Source: Synchiropus splendidus (lineage: Eukaryota; Chordata; Actinopteri; Syngnathiformes; Callionymidae). Taken from it: a stretch of DNA of 64,000 nucleotides. The notes beneath the pieces were generated by a model. The model worked only from the letters and a program-made list of their open reading frames with translations, had not been told where the DNA came from and did no database searches. Where the stretch lies: NCBI RefSeq assembly GCF_027744825.2, contig NW_026527056.1:1426001-1490000 (forward strand). Reading direction: 5' to 3'. The translations under genes and the position numbers were made by a program. Shown here piece by piece: positions 31,901-45,700 of this stretch. Numbering within the stretch: the first letter of the stretch is position 1; each line of letters starts with the position of its first letter.

Positions 31901-33620
31901 AGGCTGAAAACACGTTTTCTGCATTGTGCCATAACTTTGCAGGGAAGATTCAGAACATGAAATTTTCAACTCCCACTATAGCAGAAAGGGTCTTTCTTGT
32001 AGTTGCACGTCAAACCTAAGCTGTCTGAAGTGTTTTTCCAAAGTTATCAACATTTTTATGTTTGGCATTCCAGAATCGACCTTATCTCTGGCTGAAAACG
32101 CGTTTTCTGCATTGTGCCATAACTTTGCAGGGAAACTTCAGAACATGAAATTTTCACCTCCCACTATAGCAGAAAGGGTCTTTCTAGTTGTTGCACATCA
32201 AATCTAAGCTGTCTGAAGTGTTTTTTCAAAGTTATCATATTTTTATGTTTGCGTTCCGGAATCGACCTTATCTCAGGCTGAAAACGCGTTTTCTGCAATG
32301 TGCCATAACTTTGCAGGGAAGCTTCAGAACATGAAATTTTCAACTCCCACTATAGCAGAAAGGCTTTTTCCAGTAGTTGCACATCAAATCTAAGCTGTCT
32401 GAAGTGTTTTTCTAAACTTATCAACATTTTTATGTTTGGCTTTCCGGAATCGACCTTATCTCAGGCTGAAAACGCGTTTTACGCATTGTGCCATAACTTC
32501 TCAGGGAAGCTTCAGAACATGAAATGTTCACCTCCCACTATAGCTGAAAGGGTTTTTCTAATAGTTGCACATCAAATCTAAGCCGTCTGAAGTGTTTTTC
32601 CAAAGTTATCAACATTCTTATGTTTGGCGTTTCGGAATCGATCTTATCTCAAGCTGAATACGCGATTTACGCATTCTGCCATAACTTTGCAGGGAATCTT
32701 CAGAACACGAAATTTTCATATCCCACTATAGCAGAAAGGGTCTTTCTAGTAGTTGCACATAAAATCTAAGCTGTCTGAAGTGTTTTTCCAAAGTTATAAA
32801 CATTTTTATGTTTGGCGTTCCTGAATCAACCTTATCTCAGGCTGAAAACGCTTTTTACGCATTGCGCCATAAATTTGCAGGAAAGCTTCAGAACATGAAA
32901 TTTTCAATTCCCAGTAAAGCAGAAAGGGTTTTTCTCCTACTTGCACATCAAATCTAAGCTGTCTGAAGTGTTTTTCCAAAGTTATCAACATTTTCATGTT
33001 TGGCGTTCCGGAATCGACCTTATCTCAGGCTGAAAATGCGTTTTGCCATAACTTTGCCATAACTTTGCATGGAAGCTTCAGAACATCGAATTTTCAACTC
33101 CCACTATAGCAGAAAGGGTCCTTCAAGTAGTTGCAGATCAAATATAAGCTGTCTGAAATGTTTTTCCAAAGTTATCAACATTTTTATGTTTGGCGTTCTG
33201 GACCCCACCTTATCTCAGTCTGAAAACGTGTTTTTTGCATTGTGCCATAACTTTGCAGGGAAGCCTCAGAACATGAAATTTCCACCTGCCGCTATAGTAG
33301 AAAGGGTCTTTCTAGTAGTTGCTCATCGAATCTATGCTGTCTTAAGTGTCTTTTCGAAGTTATCAACACTTTTATGTTTGGCGTTCCAGAATCGACCTTA
33401 TCTCAGCCTGAAAAAGCGTTTTACGCATGGTGCCATAACTTTGCAGGGAAGCTTCAGAACATCAAATTTTCACCTCCCACTATAGCAGAAAGGGTCTTTC
33501 AAGTAGTTGCAGATCAAATCTAAGCTGTCTGAAGTGTTTTTCCAAAGTTATCAACATTTTTATGTTTGGCGTTCCGGAATTGACCTTATCTCAGGCTGAA
33601 AACGCGTTTTACGCATTGTC
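23000..33620 (+). repeat. ~10.6-kb array segment, copy A of a long-range duplication
   Basis: Distinctive monomers of this segment recur in 42735-51000 in the same order. The offset falls stepwise from 19,723 bp (near 23040) to 19,347 (near 25481), 18,033 (near 29426) and about 17,658 (near 30930-33069). Each step is close to a whole number of monomers (2, 7 and 2), so the copies differ by monomer-sized gains or losses. Confidence 0.85.
23400..24160 (+). repeat. 376-bp dimer duplication
   Basis: A two-monomer unit with CGCGTTTTACGCCTTTTGCA, CACTACCAACTATAGCAG and CTGTCTCCAGTCTTTTTCC occurs twice in a row, at about 23400 and 23776. The same pair recurs near 43150 and 43520 in the duplicated segment. 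Confidence 0.85.
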
Positions 33621-34971
33621 CCATAACTTTGCATCAAGCTTCAGAACATGAAATTTTCACCTCCCACGATAGCAGAAAGGGTCTTTCTAGTAGTTGCACA
33701 TCAAATCTAAGCTGTCTGAAGTGTTTTTCCAAAGTTATCAACATTTTTATTTTGGCGTTCTGGAACCCACCTTATCTCAGGCTGAAAACGCATTTTACGC
33801 ATTGTGCCATAACTTTGCAGGGAACCTTCAGAACATGATATTTTCACCTCCCACTACAGCAGAATGGGTGTTTCTCGTAGTTGCACATCAAATCTAAACT
33901 GTCTGAAGTGTTTTTCCAAAGTTATCAACATTTTTATGTTTGGCGTTCTGGAAACCACCTTATCTCAGGCTGAAAACAGGTTTTCTGCATTGTGCCATGA
34001 CTTTGCAGGGAGGCTTCAGAACATGAAATTTTCACCTCCCACAATAGCAGAAAGGGTCTTTCTCGTAGTTGCACATCAAATCTAAGCTGTCTGAAGTGTT
34101 TTTCCAAAGTTATCAACATTTTTATGTTCGGCGTTCTGAAATCAACCTCATCTCAGGCTGAAAACGAGTTTTACGCATTGTGCCATAACTTTGCAGCGAA
34201 GCTTCAGAACATGAAATTTTCACCTCCCACTATAACAGAAAGGGTCTTTCTCGTAGTTGCACATCAAATCTAAGCTGTCTGAAGTGTTTTTCGAAAGTTT
34301 TCAACATTTTTATGTTTGGTGTTCCTGAATCGACCTTTTCTCAGGCTGAAAACGCATTTTACACATTGTGCCATACCTTTGCAGGAAAGCTTCAGAACAT
34401 GAAATTTTCACCTCCCACTATAGCAGAAAGGGTCTTTCTAGTAGTTGCACATCAAATCTAAGCTGTCTGAAGTGTTTTTCCAAAGTTATCTACATTTTGA
34501 TGTTTGGCGTTCCGGAATCGACCTTATCTGACGCTGAAAACGCGTTTTCTGCATTGTGCCATAACTTTGCAGGGAAGCTTCAGAACATGAAATTTTCACC
34601 TCCCATGATAGCAGAAAGGGTCTTTCGAGTAGTTGCACATCAAATCTATGCTGTCTGAAGTGTTTTTCCAAAGTTATCAACATTTTGATGTTTGGCGTTC
34701 CGGAATCGACCTTATCTGAGGATGAAAACGCGTTTTCTGCATTGTGCCAAAACTTTGTAGGTAAGCTCCAGAACATGAAATTTTCACAACCCACTATAGC
34801 AGAAAGGGTCTTTGTAGTAGTTGCAGATCAAATCTAAGCTGTCTGAAGTGTTTTTCCAAAGTTATCAACATTTTTATATTTGGCGTCCCGGAATCGAACT
34901 TATCTCAGGCTGAAAACGCGTTTTACGCATTGTGCCATAACTTTGCATAAAGCTTCAGCACATGACATTTT

Positions 34972-36466
34972 CACCACCCACTATAGCAAAAAGGGTCTTT
35001 CTAGTAGTTGCAGATCAAATCTAAGCTGTCTGAAATGTTTTTCCAAAGTTATCAACATTTTTATGTTTGGCGTTCTGGAACCCACCTTATCTCAGTCTGA
35101 AAACGTGTTTTGTGCATTGTGCCATAACTTTGCAGGGAAGCCTCAGAACATGAAATTTTCACCTGTCGCTATAGTAGAAAGGGTCTTTATAGTAGTTGCA
35201 CATCAAGTCTAAGCTGTCTGAAGTGTTTTTCCAAAGTTATCAACATTTTTATGTTTGGCGTTCCGGAATCAACCATATCACAGCCTGAAAACGCGTTTTC
35301 TGCTTTGTGCCATAACTTTGCAGGGAAGCATCAGAATATGAAATTTTCAACTCCCAATATTGCAGAAAGAGTCTGTCTTGTAGTTGAACATCAAAACTAA
35401 GCTTTCTGAAGTGTTTTTCCAAAGTTATCAACATTTTTATGTTTGGCGTTCCGGAATCGACCTTATCTGAAGCTGAAAACGCGTTTTACGCATTGTGCCA
35501 TAACTTTGCAGGGAAGCTTCAGAACATCGAATTTTCACCACCCACTATAGCAGAAATGGTCTTTCTAGTAGTTGCACATCAAATCTAAGCTGTCTGGTGT
35601 TTTTCCAAAGTTATCAACATTTTTATGTTTGGCGTTACTGAACCCACCTTATCTCAGTCTGAAAACGGGTTTTTTGCATTGTGTCATATCTTTGCAGGGA
35701 AGCCTCAGCACATGACATTTTCACCACCCACTATAGCAAAAAGGGTCTTTCTAGTAGTTGCAGATCAAATCTAAGCTGTCTGAAATGTTTTTCCAAAGTT
35801 ATCAACATTTTTATGTTTGGCGTTCTGGAACCCACCTTATCTCAGTCTGAAAACGTGTTTTGTGCATTGTGCCATAACTTTGCAGGGAAGCCTCAGAACA
35901 TGAAATTTTCACCTGTCGCTATAGTAGAAAGGGTCTTTATAGTAGTTGCACATCAAGTCTAAGCTGTCTGAAGTGTTTTTCCAAAGTTATCAACATTTTT
36001 ATGTTTGGCGTTCCGGAATCAACCATATCACAGCCTGAAAACGCGTTTTCTGCTTTGTGCCATAACTTTGCAGGGAAGCATCAGAATATGAAATTTTCAA
36101 CTCCCAATATTGCAGAAAGAGTCTGTCTTGTAGTTGAACATCAAAACTAAGCTTTCTGAAGTGTTTTTCCAAAGTTATCAACATTTTTATGTTTGGCGTT
36201 CCGGAATCGACCTTATCTGAAGCTGAAAACGCGTTTTACGCATTGTGCCATAACTTTGCAGGGAAGCTTCAGAACATCGAATTTTCACCACCCACTATAG
36301 CAGAAATGGTCTTTCTAGTAGTTGCACATCAAATCTAAGCTGTCTGGTGTTTTTCCAAAGTTATCAACATTTTTATGTTTGGCGTTACTGAACCCACCTT
36401 ATCTCAGTCTGAAAACGGGTTTTTTGCATTGTGTCATATCTTTGCAGGGAAGCCTCAGAACATGAA
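34972..36466 (+). repeat. exact-looking 750-bp (four-monomer) tandem duplication
   Basis: Sequence from about 34972 (CACATGACATTTTCACCACC) is repeated from about 35722 with a 750-bp shift, including rare variants such as CAATATTGCAGAAAGAGTCT and AGCTGTCTGGTGTTTTTCC. I found no difference by eye over the shared stretch, so it is among the youngest events here. Confidence 0.85.
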
Positions 36467-38100
36467 ATTTTCACCTCCCACTATAGCAGAAAGGGTCTTT
36501 CTAGTAGTTGCACATCAAATCTAAGCTGTTTGAAGTGTTTTTCCAAAGTTATCAACATTTTTATGTTTGGCGTTCAGGAATCGACCTTATCTCAGGCTGA
36601 AAACGCGATTTACGCATTCTGCCATAACTTTGCAGGGAATCTTCAGAACATGAAATTTTCATATTCCGCTATAGCAGAAAGGGTCTTTCTAGTAGTTGCA
36701 CATCAAATCTAAGCTGTCTGAAGTGTTTTTCCAAAGTTATCAACATTTTTATGTTTGGCGTTCCGGAATCGACCTTGTCTCATGCTGAAAACGCGTTTTC
36801 TGCATAGTGCCATAACTTTGCAGGGAAGCTTCAGAACATGACATTTAAACATCCCACGATAGCAGAAAGGGTCTTTCTAGTAGTTGCACATCAAATCTAA
36901 GTTGTTTGAAGTGTTTTTCCAAAGTTATCAACATTTTTATGTTTGGCGTTCCGGAATCGACCTTATCTCAGGCTGAAAACGCGTTTTCTGCAATGTGCCA
37001 TAACTTTGCAGGGAAGCTTCCGAACATGAAATTTTCAACTCCCACTATAGCAGAAAGACTTTTTCCAGTAGTTGCACATCAAATCTAAGCTGTCTGAAGT
37101 GTTTTTCCAAAGTTATCAACATTTTTATGTTTGGCTTTCCGGAATCGACCTTATCTCAGGCTGAAAACGCGTTTTCTGCAATGTGCCATAACTTTGCAGG
37201 GAAGCTTCAGAACATGAAATTTTCAACTCCCACTATGGCAGAAAGGCTTTTTCCAGTAGTTGCACATCAAATCTAAGCTGTCTGAAGTGTTTTTCCAAAG
37301 TTATCAACATTTTTATGTTTGGCTTTCCGGAATCCACCTTATCTCAGGCTGTAAAAGCGTTTTCTGCATTGTGCCATAACTTTGCAGGGAAGCTTCAGAA
37401 CATGACATTTAAACAACCCACTATAGCAGAAAGGGTTTTTCTAGTAGTTGCACATCAAATCTAAGCTCTTTGAAGTGTTTTTCGAAAGTTATCAACATTT
37501 TTATATTTGGCGTTCCTGAATCGACCTTATCTCAGGCTGAAAACACGTTTTCTGCATTGTGCCATAACTTTGCAGGGAAACTTCAGAACATCGAATTTTC
37601 ACCACCCACTATTGCAGAAAGGGTCTTTCTAGTAATGGCTCATCAAAGCTAAGCTGTCTGAAGTGTTTTTCCAAACTTATCTACATTTTTATGTTTGGCG
37701 TTCTGGAACACATCTTATCTCAGGCTGAAAACGCATTTTCTGCATTGTGCCACAACTTTCCAGGCAAGCTTCAGAACATGAAATATTCACATGCCACTAT
37801 AGCAGAAAGGGTCTTTCTAGTAGTTGCACATCAAATCTAAGCTGTTTGAAGTGTTTTTCCAAAGTTATCAACATTTTTATGTTTGGCGTTCAGGAATCGA
37901 CCTTATATCAGGCTGAAAACGCGATTTACGCATTCTGCCATAACTTGGCAGGGAATCTTCAGAACATGAAATTTTCATATTCCGCTATAGCAGAAAGGGT
38001 CTTTCTAGTAGTTGCACATCAAATCTAAGCTGTCTGAAGTGTTTTTCCAAAGTTATCAACATTTTTATGTTTGGCGTTCCGGAATCGACCTTGTCTCATG
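36440..38100 (+). repeat. seven-monomer (1,316-bp) repeat
   Basis: The block with GCGTTCAGGAATCGACC, GCGATTTACGCATTCTGCCA and TTTCATATTCCGCTATAGC occurs near 36570 and near 37887, offset 1,316 bp (7 x 188). The flanking monomers match as well. Confidence 0.8.
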
Positions 38101-38399
38101 CTGAAAACGCGTTTTCTGCATTGTGCCATAACTTTGCAGGGAAGCTTCAGAACATGACATTTAAACACCCCACGATAGCAGAAAGGGTCTTTCTAGTAGT
38201 TGCACATCAAATCTAAGCTGTTTGAAGTGTTTTTCCAAAGTTATCAACATTTTTATGTTTGGCGTTCCGGAATCGACCTTATCTCAGGCTGAAAACGCGT
38301 TTTCTGCAATGTGCCATAACTTTGCAGGGAAGCTTCAGAATATTAAATTTTCAACTTCCACTATAGCAGAAAGGCTTTTTCTTGTAGTTGCACATCAAA

Positions 38400-40480
38400 T
38401 CTAAGCTGTCTGAAGTGTTTTTCCGAAGTTATTAACATTTTTATGTTTGGCGGTCCGGAATTGACCTTATGTGAGGCTGAAAACGCGTTTTCTGCATTGT
38501 GCCATAACTTTGCAGGGAAGCTTCCGAACATGAAATTTTCAACTCCCACTATAGCAGAAAGACTTTTTCCAGTAGTTGCACATCAAATCTAAGCTGTCTG
38601 AAGTGTTTTTCCAAAGTTATCAACATTTTTATGTTTGGCTTTCCGGAATCGACCTTATCTCAGGCTGAAAACGCGTTTTCTGCAATGTGCCATAACTTTG
38701 CAGGGAAGCTTCAGAACATGAAATTTTCAGCTCCCACTATGGCAGAAAGGCTTTTTCCAGTAGTTGCACATCAAATCTAAGCTGTCTGAAGTGTTTTTCC
38801 AAAGTTATCAACATTTTTATGTTTGGCTTTCCGGAATCCACCTTATCTCAGGCTGTAAAAGCGTTTTCTGCATTGTGCCATAACTTTGCAGGGAAGCTTC
38901 AGAACATGACATTTAAACATCCCACTATAGCAGAAAGGGTTTTTCTAGTAGTTGCACATCAAATCTAAGCTCTTTGAAGTGTTTTTCGAAAGTTATCAAC
39001 ATTTTTATATTTGGCGTTCCTGAATCGACCTTATCTCAGGCTGAAAACACGTTTTCTGCATTGTGCCATAACTTTGCAGGGAAACTTCAGAACATGACAT
39101 TTTCACCTCCCACTATAGCATAAAGGGTCTCTGTAGTAGTTGCACATCAAATCTAAGCTGTCTGAAGTGTTTTTCCGAAGTTATTAACATTTTTATGTTT
39201 GGCGGTCCGGAATTGACCTTATGTGAGGCTGAAAACGCGTTTTCTGCATTGTGCCATAACTTTGCAGGGAAGCTTCCGAACATGAAATTTTCAACTCCCA
39301 CTATAGCAGAAAGACTTTTTCCAGTAGTTGCACATCAAATCTAAGCTGTCTGAAGTGTTTTTCCAAAGTTATCAACATTTTTATGTTTGGCTTTCCGGAA
39401 TCCACCTTATCTCAGGCTGTAAAAGCGTTTTCTGCATTGTGCCATAACTTTGCAGGGAAGCTTCAGAACATGACATTTAAACATCCCACTATAGCAGAAA
39501 GGCTTTTTCTAGTAGTTGCACATCAAATCTAAGCTGTCTGAAGTGTTTTTCCAAAGTTATCAACATTTTTATGTTTGGCTTTCCGGAATCGACCTTATCT
39601 CAGGCTGAAAACGCGTTTTCTGCAATGTGCCATAACTTTGCAGGGAAGCTTCAGAACATGAAATTTTCAGCTCCCACTATGGCAGAAAGGCTTTTTCCAG
39701 TAGTTGCACATCAAATCTAAGCTGTCTGAAGTGTTTTTCCAAAGTTATCAACATTTTTATGTTTGGCTTTCCGGAATCCACCTTATCTCAGGCTGTAAAA
39801 GCGTTTTCTGCATTGTGCCATAACTTTGCAGGGAAGCTTCAGAACATGACATTTAAACATCCCACTATAGCAGAAAGGGTTTTTCTAGTAGTTGCACATC
39901 AAATCTAAGCTCTTTGAAGTGTTTTTCGAAAGTTATCAACATTTTTATATTTGGCGTTCCTGAATCGACCTTATCTCAGGCTGAAAACACGTTTTCTGCA
40001 TTGTGCCATAACTTTGCAGGGAAACTTCAGAACATGACATTTTCACCTCCCACTATAGCATAAAGGGTCTCTGTAGTAGTTGCACATCAAATCTAAGCTG
40101 TCTGAAGTGTTTTTCCGAAGTTATTAACATTTTTATGTTTGGCGGTCCGGAATTGACCTTATGTGAGGCTGAAAACGCGTTTTCTGCATTGTGCCATAAC
40201 TTTGCAGGGAAGCTTCCGAACATGAAATTTTCAACTCCCACTATAGCAGAAAGACTTTTTCCAGTAGTTGCACATCAAATCTAAGCTGTCTGAAGTGTTT
40301 TTCCAAAGTTATCAACATTTTTATGTTTGGCTTTCCGGAATCCACCTTATCTCAGGCTGTAAAAGCGTTTTCTGCATTGTGCCATAACTTTGCAGGGAAG
40401 CTTCAGAACATGACATTTAAACATCCCACTATAGCAGAAAGGCTTTTTCTAGTAGTTGCACATCAAATCTAAGCTGTTTG
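38400..40480 (+). repeat. local higher-order block with 752- and 940-bp offsets
   Basis: Monomers marked by GGCGGTCCGGAATTGACC, GCAGAAAGACTTTTTCCAG and CAGGCTGTAAAAGCGTTTTC recur at 38361, 39113 and 40053. The offsets are 752 (4 x 188) and 940 (5 x 188), so this block alternates 4-mer and 5-mer units. Confidence 0.85.
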
Positions 40481-42734
40481 TAGTGTTTTTCGAAAGTTAT
40501 CAACATTGTTATATTTGGCGTTCCTGAATCGACCTTATCTCAGGCTGAAAACACGTTTTCTGCATTGTGCCATAACTTTGCAGGGAAGCTTCAGAACATG
40601 AAATTTTCAACTCCCACTACAGCAGAAAGGGTCTTTCTAGTAGTTGCACGTCAAATCTAAGCTGTCTGAAGTGTTTTTCCAAAGTTATCAACATTTTTAT
40701 GTTTGGCATTACAGAATCGACCTTATCTCTGGCTGAAAACGCGTTTTCTTCATTGTGCAATAACTTTGCAGGGAAACTTCAGAACATGAAATTTTCACCT
40801 CCCACTATAGCAGAAAGGGTCTCTCTAGTAGTTGCACATCAAATCTAAGCTGTCTGAAGTGTTTTTCCGAAGTTATTAACATTTTTATGTTTGGCGTTCC
40901 AGAATTGACCTTATGTGAGGCTGAAAACGCGTTTTCTGCATTGTGCCATAACTTTGCAGGGAAGCTTCAGAACATGAAATTTTCAACTCCCACTATAGCA
41001 GAAAGGCTTTTTCCAGTCGTTGCACATCAAATCTAAGCTGCCTGAAGTGTTTTTCGAAAGTTATCAACATTTTTATGTTTGGCGTTCCGGAATTGACCTT
41101 ATGTGAGGCTGAACACGAGTTTTCTGCATTGTGCCATAACTTTGCAGGGAAGCTTAAGAACATGAAATTTTAACCTCCCACTATAGCAGAATGCGTCTTT
41201 CTAGTAGTTGCACATCAAATCTTAGCTGTCTGATGTGTTTTTCCAAAGTTATCAACATTTTTATGTTTGGCGTTTCGGAATCGACCTTATCTCAGCCTGA
41301 AATCGCGCTTTACATATTTTGCCATAACTTTGCAGGGAAGCTTCAGAACATGACATTTTCACCTCCCACTATAGCAGAATGGGTTTTTCTAGTAGTTGCA
41401 CGTCAAATCTAAGCTGTCTGAAGTGTTTTTCCAAAGTTATCAACATTCTTATGTTTGGCGTTCCGGAATCAACCTTATCTCAGGCTGAAAACGCGTTTTA
41501 CGCATTGTGGCATAACTTGCAGGGAAGCTTCAGAACATGAAATTTTCTCCTCCCACTATAGCAGAAAGGGTCTTTCTAATAGTTGCACATCAAATCTAAG
41601 CTGTCTGAAGTGTTTTTCGAAAGTTATCAACATTTTTATGTTTGGCGTTCCGGAACCCACCTTATCTCAGCCTGAAAACGCGTTTTACATATTTTGCCAT
41701 AACTTTGCAGGGAAGCTTCAGAACATGAAATTTTAACATCCCACTATAGCAGAAAGGGTCTTTCTAGTAGTTGCACATCAAATCTAAGCTGTCTGAAGTG
41801 TTTTTCCAAAGTTATCAACATTCTTATGTTTGGAGATCCAGAATCAACCTTATCTCAGGCTGAAAACGCGTTTTACGCATTGTGCCATAAATTTGCAGGA
41901 AAGCTTCACAACAAGAAATTTTCAACTCCCACTATAGCAGAAACGGTCTTTCTAGTAGTTGCACATCAAATCTAAGCTGTCTGAAGTGTTTTTCCAAAGT
42001 TATCAATATTTTTATGTTTGGCTTTCCGGAATCGACCTTATCTCAGGCTGAACACGCATTTTCTTCATTGTGCCATAACTTTGCAAGGAAGCTTCAGAAC
42101 ATGAAATTTTCACCTCCCACTATAGCAGAAAGGGTCTTTCTAGTAGTTGCACATCAAATCTAAGCTGTCTGTATAGTTTTTCCTGAGTTATCAACATTTT
42201 TATGTTTGGCGTTCTGAAATCAACCTCATCTCAGGATGAAAACGCGTTTTACGCATTGTGCCATAACTTTGCAGGGAAGCTTCAGAACATGATATTTTCA
42301 CCTCCCACTATAGCAGAAAGGGTCTTTCTCGTAGTTGCACATCAAATCTAAGCTGACTGAAGTGTTTTTCGAAAGTTTTCAACATTTTTTTGTTTGGTGT
42401 TCCTGAATCGACCTTATCTCAGGCCTAAAATGCGTTTTCTGCATTGTGCCATAACTTTACATGGCAGCTTCAGAACATGAAATTTTCACCTCCCACTATA
42501 GCAGAAAGGGTCTTTTCAGTAGTTGCACATCAAATCTAAGCTGTCTGTAGAGTTTTTCCTCAGTTATCAACATTTTTAAGTTTGGCGTTCCGGAATCGAC
42601 CTTATCTCAGGCAGAAAACGCGTTTTCTGCATTGTGCCATAACTTTGCAGGGAAGCTTTAGAACATGAAATTTTCACCTCCCACTAGAGCAGAAAGGGTA
42701 TTTCTAGTAGTTGCACAACAAACTAAGCTGTCTG

Positions 42735-45700
42735 AAGTGTTTTTCGAAAGTTATCAACATTTTTATGTTTGGCGTTCCGGAATCGACCTTATCTCAGGAT
42801 GAAAAATCGTTTTCTGCATTGTCCCATAACTTTGCAGGGAAGCTTCAGAACATGAAATTCTGACCTCCCAATATGCAAGAAAGGGTCTTTCTAGTAGTTG
42901 CACATCAAATCTAAGCTGTCTGATGTGTTTTTCCAAAGTTATCAACATTTTTATTTTGGCGTTCTGGAACCCACCTTATCTCAGGCTGAAAACGCGTTTT
43001 ACGCATTGTGCCATAACTTTGCAGGGAAGCTTCAGAACATGATATTTTCACCTCCCACTATAGCAGAAAGGGTCTTTCTTGTAGTTGCACATCAAATCTA
43101 AGCTGTCTCCAGTCTTTTTCCAAAGTTATCAACATTTTTATGTTTCGCGTTCCGGAATCGACCTTATCTCAGGCTGAAAACGCGTTTTACGCCTTTTGCA
43201 TAAATTTGCAGGGAAGCTTCAGAACATGGAATTTTCACTACCAACTATAGCAGAAAGGGTCTTTCTAGTATTTGCACATCAACTCTAAGCTGTCTGAAGT
43301 ATCTTTCTAAAGTTATCAACATTTTTATGTTTGGCGTTCCGGAATCGACATTATCTCAGGCTGAAAACGCGTTTTACGCATTGTGCCAAATATTTGCAGG
43401 TAAGCTTCAGAACATGAAATTTTCACCTGCCACTATAGCAGAAATGGTCTTTCTAGTAGTTGCACATCAAATCTAAGCTGTCTCCAGTCTTTTTCCAAAG
43501 TTATCAACATTTTTATGTTTGGCGTTCCGGAATCGACCTTATCTCAGGCTGAAAACGCGTTTTACGCCTTTTGCATAAATTTGCAGGGAAGCTTCAGAAC
43601 ATGGAATTTTCACTACCAACTATAGCAGAAAGGGTCTTTCTAGTATTTGCACATCAACTCTAAGCTGTCTGAAGTGTCTTTCCAAAGTTATCAACATTTT
43701 TATGTTTGGCGTTCCGGAATCGACATTATCTCAGGCTGAAAACGCGTTTTACGCATTGTGCCAAAACTTTGCAGGGAAGCTTCAGAACATGAAATTTTCA
43801 CCTGCCACTATAGCAGAAATGGTCTTTCTAGTAGTTGCACATCAAATCTAAGCTGTCTCCAGTCTTTTTCCAAAGTTATCAACATTTTTATGTTTGGCGT
43901 TCCGGAATTGACCATATGTGAGGCTGAAAACGCGTTTTCTGCATTGTGACATAACTTTGCAGGGAAGCTTCAGAACATGAAATTTTAACCTCCCACGATA
44001 GCAGAAAGGGTCTTTCTAGTAGTTGCACATCAAATCGAAGCTGTTTGAATTGTTTTTCCAAAGTTATCAACACTTTTATGTTTGGTTTTCCGGAATCAAC
44101 CTTATCTTAGGCTGAAAACGCGTTTCCTGCATTGTGGCATAACTTTGCAGGGACGCTTCAGAACATCGAATTTTCAATTCCCATTATAGCAGAAAGGGTC
44201 TTTCTCATTCTTCAACATAAAATCTAAGCTGTCTGAAGTGTTTTTCCAAAGTTATCAACATTTTTATGTTTGGCATTCCGGAATCGACTTTATCTCAGGC
44301 TGAAAACGTGTTTCCTGCATTGTGGCATAACTTTGCTGGGAAGCTTCAGAACATCGAATTTTCACCTCCCACAATGGCAGAAATGGTCTTTCTAGTAGTT
44401 GCACATCAAATCGAAGCTGTCTGAAGTGTTTTTCCAGATTTATGAACATTTTTATCTTTGGCGTTCCGGAATCGACCTTATCTCAGGTTGAAAACGCGTT
44501 TTACGCATGGTGCCATAACTTTGCAGGGAAGCTTCAGAACATCGAATTTTCACCTCCCACTATAGCAGAAAGGGTGTTTCTAGTAGTTGCACATCAAATC
44601 TAGGCTGTCTGAAGTGTTTTTCCAAAGTTATCAACATTTTTATGTTAGGCGTTTCGGAACCCACCTTATCTCAGGCTGTAAACGCTTTTTTTGCATTGTG
44701 CCATAACTTTGGTGGGAAGCTTCAGATCATCGAATATTCCCCACCCACTATATCAGAAAGGGTCTTTCTAGTAGTTGCACATCAAATCTAAGCTGTCTAA
44801 AGAGTTTTTCCAAAGTTATCAATATTTTTATGTTTGGCGTTCCGGAATCGACCTTATCTCAGGCTGAAAACGCGTTTCCTGCATTGTGGCATAACTTTGC
44901 AGGGAAGCTTCAGAACATCGAATTTTCACCTCCCACAATGGCAGAAATGGTCTTTCTAGTAGTTGCACATCAAATCTAAGCTGTCTGAAGTGTTTTTCCA
45001 GAATTATGAACATGTTTATGTTTGGCCTTCCGGAATCGACCTTATCTCAGGCTGAAAACGCGTTTTACGCATGGTGCCATAACTTTGCAGGGAAGCTTCA
45101 GAACATCGAATTTTCACCTCCCACAATGGCAGAAACGGTCTTTCTAGTAGTTGCACATTAAATCTAAGCTGTCTGAAGTGTTTTTCCAAAGTTATCAACA
45201 TTTTTATGTTTGGCATGCCGGAATCGACCTTATGTGATGCTGAAAACTCGTTTTCTGCATTGTGCCATAACTTTGCAGGGAAGCTTCAGAACATGAAATT
45301 TTCACCTCCCACTACAGCAGAAATGGTCTTTCTAGTACTTGCACATCAAATCTAAGCTGTCTGAAGTGTTTTTCCGGAGTTATTAACATTTTTATGTTTG
45401 GCGTTCCGGAATTGACCTTATGTGAGGCTGAAAACGCGTTTTCTGCATTGTGACATAACTTTGCAGGGAAGCTTCAGAACATGAAATTTCCACGACCCAC
45501 GATAGCAGAAAGGGTCTTTCTAGTAGTTGCACATCAAATCGAAGCTGTTTGAATTGTTTTTCCAAAGATATCAACATTTTTATGTTTGGCGTTCTGGAAC
45601 CCACCTTATCTCAGGCTGAAAACGCGTTTTCTGCATTGTGCCATAACTTTGCAGGGAATCTTCAGAACATGAAATTTCTACATCCCACTATAGCAGAAAG

